Both the position numbers and the translations under genes were made by a program. The notes beneath the pieces are model-generated. The model ran no database searches, was not told the DNA's origin, and worked only from the letters and a program-made list of their open reading frames with translations. Below are positions 20,801 through 29,243 of a DNA stretch of 64,000 nt, piece by piece. Within the stretch, counting starts at the first letter, position 1. Every line of letters begins with the position of its first letter. The DNA lies in assembly GCA_024500155.1 (NCBI GenBank), contig CM044874.1, positions 45,482,384-45,546,383 on the forward strand, written 5' to 3'. The stretch comes from Chenopodium formosanum. Lineage: Eukaryota > Streptophyta > Magnoliopsida > Caryophyllales > Amaranthaceae.

Positions 20801-21808
20801 GGGAGCAGCATAATTTTCTTAGTCTTGTATGTAGATGACATACTTCTCATGGGAAATGACATACCAATGCTTGAGTCAGTCAAGGAATGGTTGAAGAGTT
20901 GTTTTTCCATGAAAGACTTAGGTGAAGCTGAGTACATTTTGGGAATCAAAATCCATCGAGACAGGTCTCGAAGGATGATTGGACTAAGTCAAGAAACTTA
21001 TATTGATAAGGTTCTTGACAGGTTCGAGATGACAAACTCCAAGAGAGGTAATCCCCCCATGTCCCATGGCATTACGCTCAGTAAATCTCAAGGCCCGGTT
21101 ACGCCAGATGAGATGAGACGTATGGCTATCATTCCTTATGCTTCTGCAATAGGATCGATAATGTATGCCATGATTTGTACAAGGCCGGATGTTGCATATG
21201 CTTTAAGCATGTGCAGCAGGTTTCAGGCAAATCCAGGTGAAGCACACTGGACAGCTGCCAAGAACATCCTTAAGTACTTGAGAAGGACGAAAGGAATGTT
21301 TCTAGTGTATGGTGGCGAGGATGAGTTGGTTGTCAATGGTTATACGGATGCGAGTTTCCAAACAGACAGGGATGACTTCAGATCCCAATCTGGATATATT
21401 TTCTGTCTGAATGGAGGAGCAGTGAGCTGGAAGAGTTCGAAGCAAAGCACTGTCGCAGACTCTACAACAGAATCAGAGTATTTGGCTGCTGTTGAAGCAG
21501 CCAAGGAAGCTGTTTGGATAAAGAAGTTCTTGACTGAGCTGGATATTGTACCAAGTTCTCAAAAGGGTATCGAGATATATTGTGACAATAATGGAGCTAT
21601 TGCTCAATCCAAGGAAGCTCGGTCACACTTCAAATCCAAACATGTAGAGAGGAAGTTTCACCTCATACGAGAGATCGTTGACAGAGGAGATGTCAAGATG
21701 AGCAAAATTCACACGGATGAGAACATCGCTGATCCGCTTACTAAACCCCTTCCAATGCACAAGCATGAGAAGCATACTAGTGCAACTGGATTGAAGCGAA
21801 TGGTGTAA
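17849..21808 (+). CDS. Copia-2 gag-pol polyprotein, intact
   Basis: This frame of 1319 residues encodes all Copia functions. Gag is about 1-260 with a zinc-knuckle-like CFYC...H...C at about 232-245; its spacing (C-x2-C-x5-H-x3-C) differs from the usual C-x2-C-x4-H-x4-C. The protease has FDTGCG with Asp277. The integrase pre-domain has H412, H417, C443 and C446; the core has D473, D536 and E572 (35 residues between the last two). RT has YVDD at 994-997. RNase H has D1167, E1210, D1246 and D1295. The polyprotein is processed in virus-like particles in the cytoplasm; integrase then inserts the cDNA in the nucleus. No stop or frameshift is present, and every catalytic residue checked is intact. 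The start is the first in-frame ATG after the acceptor-like site. Gag is joined to pol without a frameshift signal. Confidence 0.97.
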   Translation: MNNLYDNTDLPMKLNLRLNLRNYRQWEGELRNVLTSFKLDARLYVPVENKCAPGQDPEMQAKLVLDAIKVKNLILESIPNCWYNRFKRYEVTNLYQCLRAICRGGMGALGSGGVNDPNVREIVNSIPQIYYSWADSLRYETYRIHGKIMAKKLLPGQSVRNHVNELVDMINQMDVLGKPIDDDYARDIILFSLHAGFDIVRLSHNDEGSSANLINILLNHAEEYLIRRDCQCFYCGGWQVHTPGCPHYAPVKTEGKVLLDVFVVEINLTSSSTWVFDTGCGAHIVNDVQGLKGSRKLDPGEVTLRVGNGAKVAALAIGSYHLRLPSGLILVLNNCYFVPSITKNIISVPVLDTEGFSFEIRDKRCFISKENMLYANARLINGLYVLEYTTHVYNIDHKKQKTDGSNPTYLWHCRLGHINQKRVQKLHKDGLLSSFDYESFENCESCLLGKMTKSPFTGIGERASDLLGLIHTDVCGPMSSKAKGGFSYFITFTDDLSRYGYIYLMKHKSEAFEKFKEFQNEVQNQHGKTIKALRSDRGGEYLTQEFDEHLINCGILSQLTPPGTPQLNGVSERRNRTLLDMVRSMMSFTDLPISFWGYALEAASRVLNRSPSKAVEKTPYELWKGKVPNLSYLKIWGCEVYVKRLQGDKLHPKSDKCFFVGYPKETRGYYFYNREDNKVFVARDGVFLEKEFLSRKPSGSKVVLEEIRDEQQMDVDNTTSEARAHETINHASEQANSTSETPIAPLESNSCENLQGVGEKISIVAPTPRRSDRIRNKQFVDVLLTEDSEIFLLENEEPTTYKQALVSPNSDKWLEAMKSEMESMSENKVWTLVDLPKGVKPIGCKWVYKIKTDKDGNAYIHKARLVAKGFRQIHGIDYDETFSPVAMLKSIRILLAIAAFFDYEIWQLDVKTAFLNGFLKEEVYMTQPEGFEDPENPRKVCKLEKSIYGLKQASRSWNLRFDEAIKRFDFVKSEEEPCVYKKFSGSSIIFLVLYVDDILLMGNDIPMLESVKEWLKSCFSMKDLGEAEYILGIKIHRDRSRRMIGLSQETYIDKVLDRFEMTNSKRGNPPMSHGITLSKSQGPVTPDEMRRMAIIPYASAIGSIMYAMICTRPDVAYALSMCSRFQANPGEAHWTAAKNILKYLRRTKGMFLVYGGEDELVVNGYTDASFQTDRDDFRSQSGYIFCLNGGAVSWKSSKQSTVADSTTESEYLAAVEAAKEAVWIKKFLTELDIVPSSQKGIEIYCDNNGAIAQSKEARSHFKSKHVERKFHLIREIVDRGDVKMSKIHTDENIADPLTKPLPMHKHEKHTSATGLKRMV

Positions 21809-22637
21809 TTAGGAATTGTTTTTGTTTTGAGAAAACAAATTACATATGTAATACATTTATTTGCAGAATTATGTTTAATTGGAAATTATTTTCTTCTCTT
21901 ATTTAATTGTGGTTTCAAAATTAAATGAAATGTCCAAAAATAATTGTGGATTGATGGGCTCATCAGGTTGTGCATTCGATGCAGACCTGGTGTATGAAAC
22001 CCCACAGGTGAACAGATCCATATATTATTTAAGTTCCTAGTTCGAAATCATTAAAGTGGACATAAATGATTTCAATAAATGGACTAGCATGTAAGATTGA
22101 TTGGATAGCTCGGTTTCATGGGCTATAGGAGCATAGTGATAAAGCTCGGTCAATCACATGGATATGCATGAATGATGCAGGATCGAACTATAGACCAAAC
22201 TTTGAAGTTCAAGTATAAGACTTCCGGATATATTAGTGGATTCCTTTGACATGAGTGGAACATTGATTCCATTCAATGGATGATGTAACTGTGGTACATT
22301 CAAACGTCTGCCCGTAACTGGAGATTATAAAGGGTGTTTCCTGGTTATTTCAGAAATTGAGTGGGAGCTTTGGTTGCCACAAGATTGGATAGAGTCTACC
22401 TATTAAATTAGGAATGTGTCATGTTTTGGCCTCTTGAAGAGGGAGAATTCAGAAAATGCATGGCCGTGCTCAAATGTGTTACATAGTAAACATTTGTTTT
22501 GTAATTCTAACTCAGATTTCAAGAAACGATTTGTGGATTAGTATAGATTAGCATGAGATGCAATCATATTATCAAATCGACACAAAGAGACTTAAGGAAT
22601 TTGAATATTGCGCACTTGTCTCAGACAAGTGGGAGAT
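21809..22637 (+). other. Copia-2 post-pol non-coding region
   Basis: This is 0.83 kb without a long ORF and shares ordered blocks with Copia-1: GGTTTCATGGGCTA, CAAACGTCTGCCCGTAA, AATGCATGGCCGTGCTC (about 22455-22471). A stem CAAATGT/ACATTTG lies at 22471-22496. It ends in the hairpin and polypurine tract. Confidence 0.7.
22613..22637 (+). promoter_or_regulatory. Copia-2 hairpin plus polypurine tract
   Basis: CACTTGTCT pairs with AGACAAGTG across a single base (22613-22631; the last pairs would open as the loop). The 3' arm overlaps AAGTGGGAGAT (22627-22637), which abuts the 3' LTR. The ninth pair is T-A here and C-G in Copia-1. Confidence 0.8.
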
Positions 22638-23423
22638 TGAAGGAATTGTGTCTTCGATAAGTGCAATTACTAGATATATCAAGGATCACTATTATGGAGA
22701 TAATAAGTTCATTCTATTGGGGCGTCATCATCTGTTGCTAGACTATGAGAGATGATCTTTGGACTAGTCAAATAGCCCAAAGCCCTTTAGAGTGGATCCT
22801 ATGTTGGTCACACACAAGGGTATTGGGTTAAAGCAAGTTAGAGGCCCATTTATGGGCCTCATGAGCAATCAATTAGTCATAAGCTTGAGTGGGCTAAGTA
22901 TAGTTTGAGTAGGAATAGAAGTGGGCTTGGAATTGGACTTGGGCTATTATTTAGAGATGGGATCTATAAATAATAGCCTTGCCTAGGGTTGGTGATAAGT
23001 CACAATTAACATTACAGTGAATTGTGAAACAAGCAACCACCATCCAAAGACCCTCTTCCTCTCTCTCTCTCACGCCACCTCTCTCTCACCTCCCCTCACG
23101 TCCGGCCACCCTAGTGGCCCTCGTGGTGTTGCACGGTGTTCCTTGCCTAGTTGATTGTTCTTCCATCTCCGTAGAAGATCGATAGAAGTGTTCTCTCGAG
23201 ACTAACTAGCATTAGTGGAGGCTTTAATCCGTGCCCGTGGACTGAATAGAGGAATCACGTTTGAGGTTCTTTATCTCCCCATTGTTCTTGCTCGATCATC
23301 GTGGAATCACGCTTCAAAGGTATAATTCTTACTTCTTTATGTGTTATGCATGAGATCCTTGGTTTGGTGCTATATGAATATGATTCATGTTAATTCCGCA
23401 TTTAGTACCTATAATCTCCTACA
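22638..23423 (+). repeat. Copia-2 3' LTR
   Basis: 786 bp, TGAAGG to CTACA, one base different from the 5' LTR by eye; followed by TAAAC (23424-23428). Confidence 0.97.
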
Positions 23424-25490
23424 TAAACAGCTTAGCTCTGTTGCTTAGAGCTATCTCATTAGGCCTATTTCTCATGCTGAAATTGATGCTTCCCTTAAGG
23501 GAATTGATAACACTAAAGCTCCTGGTATTAATGGCTTTAACTCTTTCTTCTTTAAGAGAGTTTGTCATATTGTGAAAGATGATATTTATGCTAGTGTTAC
23601 TGATTTCTTCACTAAAGGGACCTTGCCTAATCAATGGAATTGCACAACTATCACTCTTGTTCCTCAAATCCCTAGTGCTTCCCATGTTAAGGATTTTAGA
23701 CGTAAAGCTTGTTGCACTGTGGTTTATAAGCTCATTTCTAAGTTCATAACTGCTAGACATGCTGCTATCATTGGTGAGGTGATTGATGATGCTCAAGCAG
23801 GTTTCATTCCAGGCAAGCACATTGGTGATAATATCCTTCTTGCAACTGAATTGATCAATAGCTATGATCACAAATTTATCTCTCCTAAGTGCATGGTTAA
23901 AGTGGATTTGAAAAAAGCCTATGATTCAGTTGAGTGGGGATTCTTGATCACTATTATGAAGAAGCTTGGTTTCCCTTAGAGATTTGTTAGATAGATCTGG
24001 ACTTGTCTTACTTCTGTCTTTTATTCTATTCTTATTAATGGTTTTCCTGCCCCTCCCTTTGAAGCTAAGAAAGGTTTAAGACAAGGTGACCCTATGTCTA
24101 CCTTTCTTTTTTCTATTGGTATGGAATACCTCTCTAGATGCCTTGATGAGCTTAGGTTAACTCCTGATTTTAACTTCCATCCTAGATGTGAAAAGTTAAA
24201 CCTAACCCACATGATGTTTGCTGATGATTTATTGATGTTTTCTAGAGCTGATAGTGTTTCTGTTAAGCTCCTCTTCCAAGCCTTCTTGAAATTCTCGGGT
24301 GCTTCTGGGCTTTCTACTAATCTTGGGTGTTTCTGTTAAGCTCCTCTTCCAAGCCTTCTTTAAATTCTCGGGTGCTTCTGGGCTTTCTGGGTTGGAGGAG
24401 TTTCTGTTGATGTTCAGACAGAGCTGAGGGAGCTTCTTGGTGGTTCTCAAGGTACTATCCCTTTTAGGCATCTTGGGGTCCCTCTCTCTTCCAAGAAGCT
24501 TACTATTGCTCAGTGTAGGCCTTTGGTGGAGAAGGTGACTGCTAGAATCCAGGGGTGGATGGCTAAACACTTGTCTTATGCTGGGAGGCTTCAGTTGGTG
24601 AAGAGTGTGTTGTTTGGTATTCAGGCATATTGGGCTCAAATTTTTATCTTGCCAAAGAAAATTTTGAAAGAGGTTGAGGCTAGATTCAGGTGCTTTCTTT
24701 GGACTAGATCCTCTGCCCCTGCTAAGAAATCTTTGGTTGCTTGCAATAATGTCTGTCTTCCTAAAGTTTTTGGTGGCTGGAACTTGCTTTCTCTTCCTGA
24801 ATGGAATAAAGCAGTTGTCACTAAGTTACTTTGGGATATTGCTCACAAGGCTGATAATCTTTGGGTTAAGTGGGTCCATATCTATTACTTCAAGCATAAA
24901 TATTGTTGGACCACCCCTACCCCTGCTAAATGCTCCTTGTTCTTGAAGAAGATTCTGAGTTGTAGAGATGTTGTGAATGATCAAGGGGGATAGGATGGTT
25001 TCAAACAGGGCAACAAAGTGAAAATCAAGAAGCTTTATGCTGCTATTAGGCCTCAAGTCCCAAAGGTTCCTTGGAAGAGAGTTATTTGTCATAACTTAGC
25101 AACTCCTAAAAGTGTTTTTATCTTGTGGCTAGCTTTCTGGAATAGACTTGTCACTAAGGATAGGTTGCTTCAATGGCACATTTCTTGTGATCCAAGGTGT
25201 TTCTTGTGCTTGAATAGCAATGAAAGTGTACAACACTTATTCATTGATTGTGAATACTCTAGACAGGTTTGGAACAAGGTGTTGGGTATCTTACATGTTT
25301 CCAAGCCTGTTTAGCAGTTTAGTGATGAGATTGAATGGCTGAAGAAAATCTGCAGAAGTTCTAGATTGAAAAACAAAGTGATCCATGTTGCCTTCACTGA
25401 AACAGTTTATGGTATTTGGATTTAGAGGAATGCAGTCTTGTTTACTGGTTGCTGCAAACCTGTTGATGCTCTAGTTAGGGATATTGTCTT
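23424..25490 (+). pseudogene. LINE-b ORF2, reverse transcriptase and zf-RVT
   Basis: The frame resumes after the Copia-2 duplication. RT blocks appear in order: DNTKAPGINGFN, CTTITLVPQIP, DDAQAGFIPGKHI, MVKVDLKKAYDSVEW, LRQGDPMS and the catalytic FADD (about 24217-24228). A C-terminal zf-RVT follows at about 25030-25260 (C-x3-C-x2-C pattern, then QHLFIDC), as in plant L1s. Stops at 23977, 23992, near 24991, 25312 and about 25423 interrupt it; at least some lie where Trp or Gln is usual. A 73-bp tandem duplication disrupts the region just after FADD. In active LINEs this domain copies the RNA at the nicked target. Activity is clearly lost. Confidence 0.92.
24255..24388 (+). repeat. 73-bp tandem duplication within LINE ORF2
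   Basis: The block starting TGTTTCTGTTAAGCTCC at 24255 recurs at 24328, 73 bp later, with one G/T difference over 61 bp. Because 73 is not a multiple of three, it brings a TAA into frame at 24337. Confidence 0.93.
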
Positions 25491-26737
25491 TCATTTAGTA
25501 TGTAGAATCCCAGCAGGAAGCAAATATTTGATTATTTAGGAGCTGCTTCTCCTTTTCTGGTCTTCTAATGATGGTGCTGGTTCTTGCTGATTTCTGATTC
25601 CTAACTACTGAGTTCTGGTTTCTGGTTTTTGGGGTTGTTGCTGTTGCTGTTTTGTTTTTGTTGCTCTTCTGGGTCTTTATTTGCTGCTGGTTTCTGCTAT
25701 TGTTTCTGTTCTCTTGCTGTTGCTGAAATTCAGCTGTTGTTGTTGTTGTTTCTTTTGCTGTTGCTGACTGCTTTGCTGTGTTGTCTGCTCTAGTGCTGCT
25801 CTGGTCAGCAGCTGGTTTTGCTGGGTGTTGTGTTGCTGCTGAAGGTTTCAACTGTTGATGTTGTTTTCTGCTGCTGGTTGACTGCTCAACTGTGATGTTG
25901 CCGCTCTGCTGCTGTTGCTGTTGCTAATTGCTCTGCTATGTTGTATGCTCTGCTGCTGTGCTGGTCAGCAGCTGGTTTTGCTAAGGGCTATTGTTGCTGT
26001 TCTCTGTTGCTGGCTGGCTGCTTGGCTGTATTGTTGCTGCTCTATTGCTGTTCTGATCAGCAGCTGCTGCTGTTGGAGCTGGTGATGCTGAACTGTTGCT
26101 GTTTTTTAATATTGTTGTTGGCTTCAGGTGATGTTGCTGGCTACTGTTTCAGCAGCTGCTGTTGCTTGAGTTGCTGCACTGTATTGTTGTTGTCTGTGTT
26201 GTTGCACTATACTGTTGCTGTATATGTAGCTGCAATGTACTGTTGTTGTCTGTGTTGCTGTTGTTATTTTTTACTCCTTTGCTGGTTTTAGATGCTATTG
26301 CTGGTTGTAGTTGTTGCAAGTCATTGTTGTTAATGTTGAAATCTAGTGCTTTGTCTTGTTGCTTTCCCTAAGGTGATGTATTACCCTTTTTTATCTATTC
26401 CTGTTGCTTTTGCAACTGAGTCTAGGTGGAGGTTAGCTTTTTTGCAGTTTGCGGGGGTGGTGTTTATTGTTGTTGCTCTGTGCTTGTCTTTGTGTTCTTT
26501 GGCCTTGTTTCCAGAACCCTTCCTAGAAGGTGGCTGAAGCTTGTGCTCAGGGTGTTCTTGTGTCTTTCTCCTAAACCCTTCCTAGAAGGTGGCAGGAGAT
26601 TGAGCTTGAACTGTTTGGTGGTTGGTTGGCCTATTTTTTAAGTCTTGTGGGGTTTGGTATTTGTTATAACTTAGCTTTTGTAAGTTGTAATTTTCCTTTT
26701 GGTAATATAATTTCTCTTATTTTCCAAAAAAAAAAAA
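25491..26737 (+). other. LINE-b 3' UTR and poly(A) tail
   Basis: This is 1.2 kb of low-complexity DNA rich in CTG, TTG and GCT (about 25600-26340), then two CCCTTCCTAGAAGGTGG blocks (about 26516-26532 and 26576-26592), the terminal hairpin (26663-26691), TTTGGTAATATAAT and an A12 tail (26726-26737). LINE-a ends the same way. ORFs on both strands here are Cys/Leu- or Gln/Thr-rich artefacts of the repeat composition. Confidence 0.85.
26663..26691 (+). other. LINE-b 3'-terminal hairpin
   Basis: GTTATAACTTA pairs with TAAGTTGTAAT around loop GCTTTTG. The stem is kept by wobble pairs where it differs from LINE-a. Confidence 0.6.
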
Positions 26738-26750
26738 CCTCATGCAAGAA
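26736..26750 (+). repeat. Target-site duplication of LINE-b, right copy
   Basis: AACCTCATGCAAGAA; see 1706-1720. The gag frame of Tat-1 continues directly from here. Confidence 0.85.
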
Positions 26751-27589
26751 AGCCTGAGCAAGCTATCTAGTGACTATAAGTTCAGGGCATGAGTTCACAA
26801 GGGGTCTCGCTGGACAAGGAACTTCTTCCGCATAAGTTCAACGCCATCGACATCCCTAAATTCCAGGCAACAGATAACCCTTATTTCCATCTAAGAGCCT
26901 TTGAAACTATAATGAGCATTAAGGCTATCCATAAGAAGGTTTTTCCCTATCTGTTCCCACTATCTCTCGAGACCGTTTGCCAGCAATGGTTCTTTTCTCT
27001 CGAGAAAGAAAAAACCTCCACCTGGGAGTCTATAGCAAACGCTTTCCTAGATAGATATAAGTGCAACATACAAGTCGAAACTGATTATAGACAACTTGAA
27101 ATGCTAAGGAAAAAAGAGAATGAAGGCTTTACTTCTTTCTTTAACCAGTGGAGGGAAACTTCCGCTAAGATGATTGAGGTCGCCACCGAAAAGGAGTCGG
27201 TGAGGATGTTTATCAAGAATCTCCAAGAGAAGTATTCGAAGCATTTAAAATACCAACACAATCTGAATACTTTCAAGGCCGTTAATGACATCGGAATTGA
27301 AATCGAAGATGACCTTGCAAAACAAAAAGCTACTAACAATAGTAACCACAGTGGCTGGAAAGGAAAGAAGAACGACAATCCTTCTTCTTCCGAAAATGCC
27401 CACTCTAGTAATAAAGTTAGTACCTTTGACCATAATGGTGTGTTAGCCATGGACAATCAAGGATCTAAAAAGAAACCTAGGAGAGAGTTTACACCCATTG
27501 GAATGACCTATGATGCTGCTTTTAATCGTCTCTATGACCGATGGTTAATCAAACCTATTGGCCCTACCGAGGAACCAACAGCAGAAAAT
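26751..27589 (+). pseudogene. Tat-1 gag, main part (truncated)
   Basis: The frame restarts as SLSKLSSDYKFRA, hits a TGA through what looks like a 1-base deletion near 26785, and continues from 26789 (MSSQGVSLDKELL). The stretch FHLRAFETIMSIK through CQQWFFSLEK, ANAFLDRYK and FTSFFNQWRE is the retrotransposon gag capsid domain of Ty3/gypsy elements (about 26870-27180). A basic, Ser/Asn-rich tail follows. The protein would form the particle shell. The reading frame is cut at 27590, where the truncated LTR of the Tekay-like element is joined; the rest of Tat-1 (protease, RT, integrase, 3' LTR) is absent here. Confidence 0.85.
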
Positions 27590-29227
27590 CGAGTTTAAGT
27601 TGCTGGAAATTGTGTATACAAGGGTAATTAATATAGTATTATTGTCCCTTTATGTAGGAGACTTGGTTTGAGAATTGTTGTAGAGTACTCGGTTATTTTA
27701 AGAGCTTATTTGAGGTACGTACGCGTACTTAGCATAATTTGGTGATGTAGAATCATGTTAGGTTTGTTTGTAATTGATTATAAGTAGAATCATGCTAAGG
27801 TTTATGTATGAAATTGTGAAATTATGGTGTTGTGATTGAATGGTGAAGCATGAATTATTTGTGATGGTTTATGGATTGGAAAATTGTATTTTTGGCATGT
27901 TGTGTTTGAACCACATTTTTATTTAAGGCATGTTAGAAGGCATGATTAATTAAACTTCATGTTTATTTATGTTTCGAATATTGAAAAGAAATTTTATTAT
28001 GGTTCAAATAATTTTTATTGATGCTTTAAGCATGAGGAAGGAGCTATATAAGTGTATATGTACACAAGGAATAAATTGTATGTTGGTGCCTTTGTGCACT
28101 TAAGGTGTTTTTAACACCGAGGGATAAGATTTTTGGCGCATTATGCGTTTAAGGTGTCTTTGACACTGAGATAGAATTAAAAAGGGTTCAACATTAAATA
28201 ATATGTGGTCACTAATTATTCAAGAATTAAATTGGTATGTTTGCTTGATTGAATAATTATTCTTGATTGATTTATTATGCTTTGAGAGTCATCACCAAGT
28301 CTAATAATATGTAAATAACGTAAAGTTAAAGAGACTACACACCAAAACTCTTGGAACGTATATACCTTGAGTATGAACAATGGGGGGGTTATGGGGTTTT
28401 ATATTTAACCATAACTTCCAATGGAGTACAGGACGCTGTATATTCCTTTTTATTATTTATTATGCGCAGGAATTCCGCCACCTTTGTGTGGTTTGTCGCT
28501 GGCACGGTTAGCTCCCGTGCCAGTTAACCTCAAATTTATTTGGGGGAGGTTAATAGGTGGAAACCCGTTCGATGCGTAATCAATGCAAAATGAATTAATT
28601 AGGGTCTAGTCATTGTATTGTATTGATTGGTATTTGTGAACAGGTGCAATGAGGTAAGTGTGTGTTGATAGGTGAAAACATGTTAGTATGGCTATTTTAC
28701 GCTTATGTACTCAGCTTTGCTGATTGTGTGCGTTTGTGTGTTTGGTCATGTCTTTACGTTGGCCCTACGATGACCCATTTTCTAATGGCGAGTAGTGGGG
28801 ACAAGTAGAGAGGAGATTTTCAAGTATTGAGGCATATTCATGATGGGGCACGAGTGAAGAGCGAATCATGCTAGTTTATATTAGTTACAATGTGTTTCTG
28901 CTTTAATTATTTATGCTAATATTTATATGTGTAGCTAATATTAGGTTTGGATTTGGTTTGGTTTTTAATAAGGGCCTTAAATGGTTCCAAGTTGTAGGTT
29001 GATTTTTATTTTACTTAGCTCATTTGATTTTAACTTTACTCTCGTTTGGTTAGCTTTTCAAGTTGGTTTGTTTTGGAAAGGTTTTTAAAATTAGTCTTCC
29101 ACTGTGTATCTTTGATAATTGCCTTAACCGTTTTCACGGTGGCGGTAATGTCTTAGATATTCCTATTTAAAGTTTTATACAGGGCAAAACAGATATTTTA
29201 AAATAAAGGAATTTCTAGGGTGTTACA
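27590..29227 (+). repeat. Tekay-like 5' LTR remnant
   Basis: The second half of the LTR, starting CGAGTTTAAGTTGCTGG and ending GGGTGTTACA. It is nearly identical to 35595-37236 over most of its length. The junction with Tat-1 gag shares a few bases with the LTR sequence, as in a deletion through microhomology. Confidence 0.93.
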
Positions 29228-29230
29228 AAG

Positions 29231-29243
29231 TGGTATCAGAGCC
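29231..29243 (+). other. Tekay-like primer binding site
   Basis: TGGTATCAGAGCC, three bases after the LTR, is complementary to the 3' end of initiator Met tRNA. Confidence 0.92.

Larger units (their letters stand above)
14920..23423 (+). mobile_element. Copia-2, structurally intact young Ty1/copia retrotransposon
   Basis: The element is 8504 bp with perfect 5-bp target duplications. It has two LTRs of 786 bp each, a primer site, one uninterrupted gag-pol frame of 1319 codons, hairpin and polypurine tract. The LTRs differ at a single base by eye (G at 15604, A at the matching 23322). This is the youngest insertion in the window and the only one that looks capable of moving. Its protein resembles plant Copia elements of the Tork/TAR/Angela side more than Sireviruses, but the lineage was not tested. 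Confidence 0.97.
1721..26737 (+). mobile_element. Plant L1-type LINE (LINE-b), carrying two nested Copia insertions
   Basis: Removing Copia-1 and Copia-2 leaves about 6.1 kb, the usual length of a plant L1. Order: short pyrimidine-rich 5' UTR, ORF1 (1825-3255), ORF2 starting at 3252 with endonuclease, reverse transcriptase and zf-RVT parts, a 1.2-kb CTG/TTG-rich 3' UTR, and an A12 tail ending at 26737. It appears full length because it has a start beyond ORF1 and an intact target duplication. It is no longer autonomous: ORF1 has two in-frame stops and ORF2 has several stops, frameshifts and a 73-bp tandem duplication besides the two insertions. Confidence 0.92.

Noticed and set aside
14920..23423. 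Sirevirus assignment for Copia-2
   Set aside because: No env-like ORF follows pol and the pol motifs look closer to Tork/TAR/Angela-type elements; without an alignment I leave the lineage open.
25495..26371. Cys/Leu-rich + strand and Gln/Thr-rich - strand ORFs
   Set aside because: They are translations of the CTG/TTG low-complexity 3' UTR of LINE-b; LINE-a has the same kind of sequence at 1-300.
29231..29243. TGGTATCAGAGCC and TGGCGCCGTTGCC sites considered as tRNA gene fragments
   Set aside because: Each sits exactly after an LTR end and matches only the tRNA 3' end, so they are primer binding sites.
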